Assembly (NCBI GenBank): GCA_034436375.1
Contig: DAOTVS010000328.1
Coordinates: 1 to 6,079 of the forward strand
DNA: 6,079 nucleotides
Source of the DNA: DAOTVS01 sp034436375
GTDB taxonomy: Bacteria > Chloroflexota > Anaerolineae > SpSt-313
Reading direction: 5' to 3'
Shown piece after piece: positions 1 to 4,898 of the stretch. The position numbers and the translations under genes were made by a program. Under the pieces are notes generated by a model, which did no database searches, was not told the origin of the DNA, and was given only the letters and a program-made list of their open reading frames with translations. Each line of letters begins with the position of its first letter. Positions within the stretch are counted from its first letter, which is position 1.

Positions 1-67
1 TAGGGTGGATGTTGGCGTCTGCGGCGCCGCCTATGGGGCGGCGCCGCAGACGCCAACATCCACCCTA
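1..67. repeat. Giant perfect inverted repeat (31-bp arms, 5-nt loop)
   Basis: Bases 1-31 are the exact reverse complement of 37-67, leaving a 5-base loop at 32-36. The left arm begins TAGGGTGGATGTTGG and ends in GGCGCCGCC. The arms may continue beyond the left window edge, so the element could be longer. It lies 107 bases past the stop of the last minus-strand gene. A stem this long with no run of T after it, as far as the window shows, looks more like a dispersed palindromic repeat (REP/MITE-like) than an ordinary terminator, although it could still protect or end a transcript. No protein signal is seen in it. Confidence 0.9.
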
Positions 68-90
68 CACACCCTAAAGGAGGACGCCGG

Positions 91-222
91 ATGGCAGCGA
101 AGCATAAAGCCCGGCCTTTCCCTGCTACCAGCCGGGCTCTCAGAAGAGCAAGTGGTTGCGCGAGCGCCAGGCCTTACGCCGGGGACTGCCCCGTGACCTG
201 CACCACCAGGTCGCGCAGATAG
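91..222 (+). CDS. Doubtful small ORF, 43 aa, with strong ribosome-binding site
   Basis: On the plus strand AAAGGAGG (76-83) sits 7 bases ahead of an ATG at 91. The frame runs 43 codons to a TAG at 220-222. The predicted peptide is basic and rich in Ala and Arg (starts MAAKHKARPF, ends CTTRSRR), with no recognisable domain, signal peptide or membrane segment. The last 49 bases overlap the 3' end of the SPI/E gene on the other strand, and the first half coincides with the terminator-like hairpin at 108-138. The ribosome-binding site is the only real support. The codon content looks like a by-product of GC-rich sequence, so chance is the more likely explanation. Confidence 0.12.
   Translation: MAAKHKARPFPATSRALRRASGCASARPYAGDCPVTCTTRSRR
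108..138 (-). terminator. Putative intrinsic terminator after the last gene
   Basis: AGCCCGGC (108-115) pairs perfectly with GCCGGGCT (131-138), an 8-bp GC-rich stem with a 15-base loop. Read on the minus strand, the stem ends 36 bases after the stop codon of the SPI/E gene at 174 and is followed by TTATGCTT, a short and impure T-rich tail. Position and stem strength fit a transcription terminator for the gene cluster. The long loop and weak T-tract lower certainty. On the plus strand there is no T-tract. Confidence 0.5.
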
Positions 223-986
223 GTATAGGCCTCGGCGCAGTAGCGGGGCAGGTTTTCGGGGTCGACTACTTCCAGCTCAACGGCCAGCGCGCCGTGATAG
301 TCGATCGCGTGCAGCGCCTCAATCAGCCCACGCAGGTCGATCTCCCCCTGACCGATGGGCACCGATTGCGCGCCGATGTGGTCTTTGAGGTGCACGTTGT
401 AGATGCGGCCGGCGTAATCGTGAATGAGCGACCGCCAATCCACGCCGGCGGCATGGAAATGGCCGCAATCGACCGTGATGCCCACCTGCGGGGAGTCGAT
501 CCGGCTCAGGATCTCGTCATAGTCCGCCCGGCTCTCAATCTGCGAGCGGTAGTGCGGCTCGAGGGCGAGGCGCACCGGGTGGCCCTCGATCAGCGGCAGG
601 AGCGCCCGGATGCCGGCGATGGTGGCCTGCAGCCCCCCGGCCTGCCGCTTGCCACCGGTGAGGACGACCAGCGGGCTCCCCAACTGCTGCGCCGTGTCGA
701 AGAGGAGGGCAATGGCCGGGGCAGCGGCTACCGCGGCCTGCTCCGAATCGGTGGGAAACGGGGGGCCGTACACCTCGGTGCAGCCCAGCAAGCCGGCCTC
801 CGCCGCCAGCCGATTGACGAGGCCGGTGTTGAGCCAGCGGACGATGCCCAGGGTCCACGTGGTGGGGCCAGCCAGCCCCCAATAGCGATAGCCCCCTGCC
901 GGCGCGTGCCGGAAGCACTCCAGGATCTCGTCTTTCCCGGGGGCGCGGGTGGCGCAGGTCGTGCACGAGAGGGTAAAGTGACTCAT
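174..986 (-). CDS. Sugar phosphate isomerase/epimerase family protein C (xylose-isomerase-like TIM barrel)
   Basis: The 270-residue product is a typical single-domain TIM barrel of the AP-endonuclease-2/xylose-isomerase-like superfamily, acting in the cytoplasm on sugars, keto-sugars or cyclitols with a divalent metal. The usual metal-ligand pattern is intact: Glu143 in LALEPHY, Asp173 and His176 in VDCGHFHAAG, His199 in NVHLKD, and a final Glu in AVELEV (Glu237 or 239). IGQGEID at 211-217 matches the conserved loop that precedes the last ligand. There is no signal peptide. I chose ATG at 986 because GGGAG (996-1000) lies 9 bases upstream and the alignable barrel begins at MSHFTL. An in-frame ATG at 1028 would add 14 unconserved-looking residues and has no good ribosome-binding site. 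This gene is last in the cluster, 218 bases after the dehydrogenase. Family assignment is firm; the reaction (isomerase, epimerase, dehydratase or keto-glycoside lyase) is unknown. Confidence 0.9.
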   Translation of the reverse strand: MSHFTLSCTTCATRAPGKDEILECFRHAPAGGYRYWGLAGPTTWTLGIVRWLNTGLVNRLAAEAGLLGCTEVYGPPFPTDSEQAAVAAAPAIALLFDTAQQLGSPLVVLTGGKRQAGGLQATIAGIRALLPLIEGHPVRLALEPHYRSQIESRADYDEILSRIDSPQVGITVDCGHFHAAGVDWRSLIHDYAGRIYNVHLKDHIGAQSVPIGQGEIDLRGLIEALHAIDYHGALAVELEVVDPENLPRYCAEAYTYLRDLVVQVTGQSPA

Positions 987-1011
987 ACCAATCATCTCCC
1001 GCAAATCCTCA

Positions 1012-1025
1012 TGCCCAACTGGGCA
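1012..1025. promoter_or_regulatory. Perfect 6-2-6 palindrome upstream of SPI/E gene C (possible operator)
   Basis: TGCCCAACTGGGCA is a perfect inverted repeat with a 2-base centre. It lies 26 bases upstream of the chosen start of SPI/E gene C, a usual place for a repressor or activator site. No regulator gene is in the window and no second copy was spotted, so the role is a guess from position and symmetry only. It could also fold as a small RNA hairpin in the leader. Confidence 0.25.
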
Positions 1026-1066
1026 CAATGTATCCCGAAGCGGCTCTCAACCCAAAGCGCGGAGGA

Positions 1067-1178
1067 GACGGTATGGAACCGCAGATGAACGCAGAGCAAC
1101 GCTGATCGTCTGAAAGACTCAAGTCTCGGAGACTTGGTCCGGCGTCAGATCTGCGTTTATCTGCGGTTCCATACCGTC
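1067..1178. repeat. 112-bp inverted-repeat element (MITE-like) between two genes
   Basis: Bases 1067-1095 pair with 1150-1178 at 28 of 29 positions; the single exception (1087 with 1158) is a G-T pair that can still form in RNA. The arms carry a 10-base periodic motif, AACCGCAGAT then GAACGCAGAG at 1077-1096, and ATCTGCGTTT then ATCTGCGGTT at 1149-1168. A third degraded unit, CAACGCTGAT, follows at 1097-1106. I recognise the CGCAGATGAACGCAGAT type of motif as resembling dispersed repeats of GC-rich environmental bacteria, from memory only. There is no transposase and no clear target-site duplication. No T-tract follows either arm, so it is unlikely to be a simple terminator. Confidence 0.8.
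1108..1139. repeat. Nested small hairpins inside the inverted-repeat element
   Basis: CAAGTCTC (1120-1127) and GAGACTTG (1129-1136) form a perfect 8-bp stem with a single central base, so physically a 7-bp stem with a 3-base loop. GAC (1116-1118) and GTC (1137-1139) extend it across one bulge. Immediately left, GTCT (1108-1111) and AGAC (1115-1118) form a competing 4-bp hairpin. The hairpin centre (1128) is offset from that of the outer arms (1122.5), so the whole would fold as a long stem with an off-centre tip. Confidence 0.65.
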
Positions 1179-1204
1179 CTTCGTGTCTCTCGAGCCCGGC
1201 AGAA

Positions 1205-2272
1205 TCAGGCAGAGAGGGGCGGCACGGCGGGCAGCTCGCGCCGCATGCGCTCGTTCATGTCGGCGCAGCGGGCCGCATCCAACGGCAGATCCACCCGGGT
1301 GTGATCCATAGCGCTGATGCAGAGCCCCTCCAGGATCTCATAGCCGTGGTAGCTGATCTCCACGTTGCAGGGGTGCACCCGGCTGTCGTCATCCAGCCAA
1401 TCCGCCAGGTCACGCAGGTAGAGCGGCTGCAGGCGCTCCCGCTCCTGCACGCCCCAGGGGTCGCCCTGCCCCTCCAGCACCTCGCCCCGCGACGAGCGGG
1501 TAAAGGCGCCCCAGCGCCCATCGGTATCGGCCCAGGCATAGCCGTGGGTGCCATAGACCGTCAGCCGGTTGTCCACCCAAAAGTGGTCACGGTCCATGTG
1601 CGCGGGGCTGAGGTAGCCGCACTCGATCGTGGCGCGTACGCCGTTCTCCAGCAGCATCTCGCCCAGGATATAGTCGCAGGAGGGGTGCGAGTCGGAGAGC
1701 TTGTCGCGGCCGTGGGCGTGGCCCACCACCCAGCGGGCATGGTGCCCGCCGTTGATCCAGAGGATGTAATCCATAAAGTGGGTGCCCAGCTGCGACAACC
1801 AGGCCTGGCACGTCGCCCGGATCGTCAGCACCTGCCCGACCTCGCCCGCCTCGACCAGCGCCTTGAGCTTCTGCATGGACGTCAGGTACTTTTGCTGGTG
1901 GCTGACGGTCGCCTTGACCCCATGCTCCCGGCAGAGGTCGGTGATCGCTTTCGCCTCCTGGAGCGAGGTGGCCATGGGCTTTTCGAATGCGATGGCCCGC
2001 ACGCCATAGCGCACCCCCAGTTCGACCATCGGCAGCCGCAGGTGGGGCTGGGTGACGAAGCAGAACACATCGGGCCGGGTGGCAGCGAGCATGGCCTCAG
2101 CATCCTTGAAACCCGCGGCGACGCCGTAATCCCGCAGGCCCTGCTGCAGGCGGGCCTCATCCAGGTCGCACAGCGCCACCAGATCGAAACGATCCGGGTC
2201 GCGCACAAACCCGGCGGCGTGGATGCGGCCACGATTCCCCAGCCCGACCTGGGCTACTCGATACTTGTGCAT
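1205..2272 (-). CDS. Gfo/Idh/MocA family NAD(P)-dependent oxidoreductase
   Basis: This 355-residue protein matches the usual length of the family, which oxidises or reduces hydroxyls of sugars, sugar acids and cyclitols in the cytoplasm. The N-terminal Rossmann domain (about 1-125) has the dinucleotide loop GLGNRG at 10-15. An acidic residue at the end of the second strand (Asp36 in ALCDLDE) favours NAD(H) over NADP(H). The catalytic Lys98 lies in the signature FEKPMA, and SHQQKY at 124-129 is the next conserved segment. The C-terminal alpha/beta domain carries GTHFMD (163-168), giving the His165 and Asp168 of the usual GxHxxD catalytic motif. All key residues are present, so the enzyme should be active. 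AAAGGA at 2280-2285 is 7 bases from the ATG. It starts 27 bases after SPI/E gene B, so it is probably co-transcribed with it. A role making a keto-sugar for the neighbouring SPI/E enzymes is inferred; the substrate is unknown. Confidence 0.95.
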   Translation of the reverse strand: MHKYRVAQVGLGNRGRIHAAGFVRDPDRFDLVALCDLDEARLQQGLRDYGVAAGFKDAEAMLAATRPDVFCFVTQPHLRLPMVELGVRYGVRAIAFEKPMATSLQEAKAITDLCREHGVKATVSHQQKYLTSMQKLKALVEAGEVGQVLTIRATCQAWLSQLGTHFMDYILWINGGHHARWVVGHAHGRDKLSDSHPSCDYILGEMLLENGVRATIECGYLSPAHMDRDHFWVDNRLTVYGTHGYAWADTDGRWGAFTRSSRGEVLEGQGDPWGVQERERLQPLYLRDLADWLDDDSRVHPCNVEISYHGYEILEGLCISAMDHTRVDLPLDAARCADMNERMRRELPAVPPLSA

Positions 2273-2299
2273 GAAGCAGTCCTTTCTCCACGTTACACT

Positions 2300-3112
2300 C
2301 TACTGCACAATGGACAGGAGCGTCTCTCTGACATAGCGTCCATTGGCCAGCGTCACCACATCGGGCTCCGCCTCGGCCTGCGCCGACTCTTCTTCCACCA
2401 TGATCCAGCCATCATACGCGCTGTCACGCAGGTAGGAAACCAGGCCCGGGAAATCGATCATACCCTGCCCCATGGCCGCCCACTGGCCGCTCGCGGCCAG
2501 GTCTTTGAAATGCACGTGCCGGATCCAGGGGCGGCATGCCTGGAACACCTGGAGCGCATCCATGCCGCCCTTGGCAATATGCCCGGCATCGGGCGCCAGT
2601 CCCACCAGGTCCGCGTCGAGGCCCGCCAGCAGCGCCTGATAATCCTCCCACGTGCGGAAGATCGAGCCGGGGGGCGAGTTGGGGTGAAAGGCCGTCACGA
2701 TGCCCCGCTCGCGGGCGCGCCGGCCGATGGCATGGAAACAGGCGAGGGCGTTCTGCTGCCGCCGCTGCAAGTCCGCCCGATCCTGACCCGGCAGTTGCGC
2801 CAGGACGAGCATCGTGCCCGGGAAATGCGCCAGGTAGGCGAACAGGCGGTCGGCCTCGCGCCGCTCCTCCGGCGTCTCCTCCGGCCCGGCCCAGGGCAGG
2901 GCCAGAGTCAGCGCCGCCGGCTCGATCCCCCGGCTCTGCAGCTCGTTCGCCAGGAGCGCAGCGTCATCATAGTAGCGCCCGAGCATGCAGACCTCGGTCT
3001 CGAACCCCGTCAGGCCCGCCGCCTGCACGGTGCTCAGTATGTGGTCCAGCCGGCCCACGTAGCGGCCCGACATCTGCCAGGTGTAGGCCTGGCAGCCGAA
3101 GCGGATGCCCAT
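2300..3112 (-). CDS. Sugar phosphate isomerase/epimerase family protein B (IolE-like active site)
   Basis: This 270-residue TIM-barrel protein belongs to the xylose-isomerase-like superfamily. Visible metal-site candidates are Asp175 and His178 in APDAGH, His201 in HVHFKD, and Glu240-242 in MVEEES. The strand that normally carries the first Glu ligand reads TAFHPN, placing His143 there. That is the arrangement I associate with inosose dehydratase (IolE)-type members rather than ordinary epimerases, so dehydration or beta-elimination on a keto-sugar or keto-cyclitol is a reasonable guess. The conserved loop MGQGMIDF is at 214-221. The start is well supported: AAGGAGG at 3122-3128 lies 9 bases upstream, inside the end of SPI/E gene A. 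The ATG comes one base after that gene's TGA, so translation is probably coupled. No signal peptide or membrane segment is seen. It is too divergent to be called IolE, and no iolB, iolC or iolD is near. Confidence 0.92.
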   Translation of the reverse strand: MGIRFGCQAYTWQMSGRYVGRLDHILSTVQAAGLTGFETEVCMLGRYYDDAALLANELQSRGIEPAALTLALPWAGPEETPEERREADRLFAYLAHFPGTMLVLAQLPGQDRADLQRRQQNALACFHAIGRRARERGIVTAFHPNSPPGSIFRTWEDYQALLAGLDADLVGLAPDAGHIAKGGMDALQVFQACRPWIRHVHFKDLAASGQWAAMGQGMIDFPGLVSYLRDSAYDGWIMVEEESAQAEAEPDVVTLANGRYVRETLLSIVQ

Positions 3113-3113
3113 C

Positions 3114-4007
3114 TCACTCGACCTCCTTCATGAGCCGGTGCACGAACGGCACGGCCGCGCGTCCGGCCGCTTCGGCGTCGGCGTTGAAGCACAGGTCCAC
3201 GCACCACCAGGGCATGTCGGCGACAGCCGGCCGGATGGCGGCGAGCACTGCCCCGAAATCGACCCGGCCCGTGCCAAAGGGGGCGTGGGTGCTCGTCTCT
3301 TCATCATGCAGGGTGCCGTCGGAGTCGATCAGGTGCAGGTGGCCGATCCAGGGCAGGAGCCGCTGGCCGTACTCGGCTACCCCGCCGGGCAGGGTTTCCT
3401 TCTCGCCCGTGTGGCGCGCCCCCACGACCGCGCCCATGTAGGCATGGCTGGTGTCGAAGAGCAGGCGGAAATTGGGGCGCCCCACCGCCTCGACCAGCCG
3501 CAGCACTTCGCTGGGCTTGTTCAGCCAAAAGCCGGGCTCGAACTCCCACACCACCTTCACCCCCACGGCCTCCGCTTCGCGGGCTGCCGCCTGCCAGGTG
3601 GCGGCCAGGCGGGCAAAGCGCCGCTCATACTCCGGCGCCGGCAAAGGATGCGGCGGCGAGGCGGTATCCACGCGCAGAGTATCGATGCCGCAGCGCGCAC
3701 AGAAATCCAGCGCCTTGCGCCAGGCGCCCAGGTAGACGGCCGCCTCCACCTCGGCCGGGGGCGTTCCGGCAAAGCTGGGGGCATAGCCGGAGACGCCGAG
3801 GCCCAAGTCGGCGATCTCCGCCATCAACGCGCGGCATTTGGCCGGCGTATCATAATCGTCGGGATGGGGATGGGGGCGGAAGCCGTTCAGTTCCACCCCG
3901 TCATAGCCCGCCTCGGCCGCATAGGCCAGTACGCGCGGCAGGGGCCAGGGCGCGGCCGCAAACGGGCCAAAGCTAAAAGCCCAGGTGCCAATAGCCAGCT
4001 TGGGCAT
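3114..4007 (-). CDS. Sugar phosphate isomerase/epimerase family protein A (C-terminal VDLCF subgroup)
   Basis: A 297-residue cytoplasmic TIM barrel of the xylose-isomerase-like superfamily. It starts MPKLAIGTWAF, has the barrel-strand motif GYDGVEL (34-40), and keeps metal-site candidates Glu155 or Glu157 in VVWEFEP, Asp185 and His188 in LFDTSHAY, and His225 in GHLHLID. The loop GTGRVDF is at 245-251. At the last ligand position, where most relatives have Glu, the sequence is CVDLCF, placing Asp271 there. I recall a VDLCF/IDLCF-type ending as a recurring subgroup of this superfamily, without known activity. AGGAGG (4016-4021) lies 8 bases before the ATG. The gene follows the hydrolase after 89 bases and is coupled to SPI/E gene B by a 1-base gap, which suggests the two act on consecutive intermediates or as partners. 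The reaction is unknown. Confidence 0.92.
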   Translation of the reverse strand: MPKLAIGTWAFSFGPFAAAPWPLPRVLAYAAEAGYDGVELNGFRPHPHPDDYDTPAKCRALMAEIADLGLGVSGYAPSFAGTPPAEVEAAVYLGAWRKALDFCARCGIDTLRVDTASPPHPLPAPEYERRFARLAATWQAAAREAEAVGVKVVWEFEPGFWLNKPSEVLRLVEAVGRPNFRLLFDTSHAYMGAVVGARHTGEKETLPGGVAEYGQRLLPWIGHLHLIDSDGTLHDEETSTHAPFGTGRVDFGAVLAAIRPAVADMPWWCVDLCFNADAEAAGRAAVPFVHRLMKEVE

Positions 4008-4096
4008 GAGATTTACCTCCTGTACCTGGTGAACTCTACTCGGAAGCTACCGGGCTACATGCTCCGCTCCTGGCCGGTCTCAATCCGGATGGCAGG
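4008..4096. other. 89-base spacer between hydrolase and SPI/E gene A
   Basis: It contains the strong ribosome-binding site AGGAGG (4016-4021) for SPI/E gene A. I see no terminator hairpin with a T-tract and no credible promoter; a TTGAGA on the minus strand lacks a matching -10. Read-through transcription from the hydrolase is therefore the simplest reading. Confidence 0.55.
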
Positions 4097-4897
4097 TCAT
4101 TGCACGCCCTGCATAAAGGCCAGGGTGCGGGCGTTGAATTGCTCCACGGCCTCCCAGTGATGCGCGTGGCCACAGCCAGGCAGGATGAACAACTCCGAGC
4201 CGGCGATGCGGCGGTGAATCTCCTCCGCATAGTGGAGCGGAGTAAAGATATCCTGGTCGCCCACGGTAATCAGCGTGGGCACGCGGATCTGCCCCAGCCG
4301 GTCGAGGGTATCGTGGGTGATGCAGGCGTCGCACTGGGCGGCAAAAGCGTGCAGGGGCATGGGGTAGGGGTTGGCGATGCCCAGCGCCTCGCGCCGCAGC
4401 AGATCGTCCATGTGCTGAGCATGGTACTGGGGGGTAAAGATCCAGAGCTGCAGCAGGCGGGTCCAGGCCACCGGGTCCGCCGTCTGGATGATCGCCTTGA
4501 ACGCCTCAAAGATGCGCACGGTGTAGGCGTCGCAGCGGGGCCAGGCGCTGATGAGGGTCAGGCTGCGCACCCGCGTGGGCGCGGCGAGGGCCATCTCCTG
4601 GGCGATGCAGCTGCCCATGGAGATGCCCGAGACGTGCGCCCGCCGGATGCCCAGGGCATCCATGAGCCCCAGGGCATCCGCCGCCATCATTTTGGTCGTA
4701 TAGGGCCCCTCCGGCTTGCTGGAGCGGCCGGCGCCGCGGTTATCGAGCAGGAGGCAGCGGAAGTGCGGCTCATAAGCGCGCACGTGCTCCTCCCACAGCG
4801 ACCCATCGGCGCCCAGGCCCATAATCAGAATCAGCGGCTCACCCTTGCCCCGCTCTTCATAGTAGAGCTCGATCCCGTTCGCTTTGACCTGGGGCAT
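4097..4897 (-). CDS. Alpha/beta-fold hydrolase
   Basis: A 266-residue single-domain alpha/beta hydrolase, cytoplasmic, with no signal peptide. The oxyanion-region segment IMGLGADGSLW is at 25-35 and LDNRGAGRSSKP at 51-62. The nucleophile elbow GISMG at 91-95 gives Ser93. The acid is probably Asp216 in VGDQDIFTP, and the base His244 in GCGHAHHWE. A lid of helices covers about 125-185. The triad is complete, so it should be active. It resembles enol-lactonase and carbon-carbon hydrolase type members (3-oxoadipate enol-lactonase-like), but family resemblance does not fix the substrate; an ester, lactone or diketone is possible. I chose ATG at 4897 because AGGAGG (4906-4911) lies exactly 8 bases upstream. 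An in-frame ATG at 4921 would put that site inside the gene and add 8 unconserved-looking residues. The start follows the UROD-family stop by one base, which implies translational coupling and a shared pathway. Confidence 0.95.
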   Translation of the reverse strand: MPQVKANGIELYYEERGKGEPLILIMGLGADGSLWEEHVRAYEPHFRCLLLDNRGAGRSSKPEGPYTTKMMAADALGLMDALGIRRAHVSGISMGSCIAQEMALAAPTRVRSLTLISAWPRCDAYTVRIFEAFKAIIQTADPVAWTRLLQLWIFTPQYHAQHMDDLLRREALGIANPYPMPLHAFAAQCDACITHDTLDRLGQIRVPTLITVGDQDIFTPLHYAEEIHRRIAGSELFILPGCGHAHHWEAVEQFNARTLAFMQGVQ

Positions 4898-4898
4898 G

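Larger units (their letters stand above)
987..1204. other. Gene-free spacer with repeat element and possible control site
   Basis: These 218 bases separate the dehydrogenase from SPI/E protein C. They hold a 112-bp inverted-repeat element (1067-1178) and a 14-base palindrome (1012-1025). No convincing protein-coding frame or sigma-70 promoter is seen. A weak -10-like TACATT exists on the minus strand around 1028-1033 without a properly spaced -35. The spacer could divide the cluster into two transcripts, or it may be an insertion into a once continuous operon. Confidence 0.7.

Noticed and set aside
174..986. Endonuclease IV (DNA repair), a relative of the SPI/E fold
   Set aside because: The multi-metal His/Asp/Glu set of endonuclease IV is not present. 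The simple one-metal sugar-isomerase pattern fits all three proteins better.
987..1066. Sigma-70 promoter for SPI/E gene C
   Set aside because: TTGAGA and TACATT on the minus strand are only about 12 bases apart, too close for a standard promoter.
1077..1168. CRISPR array
   Set aside because: The 10-base units are adjacent or inverted with no regular unique spacers and no cas genes.
1067..1178. Intrinsic terminator after the dehydrogenase
   Set aside because: The stem is unusually long with an off-centre tip and no T-tract follows it on the minus strand, so it is better described as a repeat element.
1301..3133. 610-codon open frame on the plus strand
   Set aside because: It runs antisense across the dehydrogenase and SPI/E gene B and has no domain of its own. 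Long antisense frames arise from GC-rich codon use on the true strand.
174..4007. A standard inositol (iol) operon
   Set aside because: A dehydrogenase and an IolE-like protein are present, but iolB, iolC, iolD and iolA are absent from the window and the SPI/E proteins differ from named Iol enzymes.
4008..4096. Promoter for SPI/E gene A
   Set aside because: Only a TTGAGA-like -35 is seen, with no well-spaced -10.
3105..4160. 351-codon plus-strand frame, with similar ones at 156-1088 and 4100-5005
   Set aside because: Each mirrors a well-supported minus-strand gene with family motifs, and the translations show no recognisable fold or motif.
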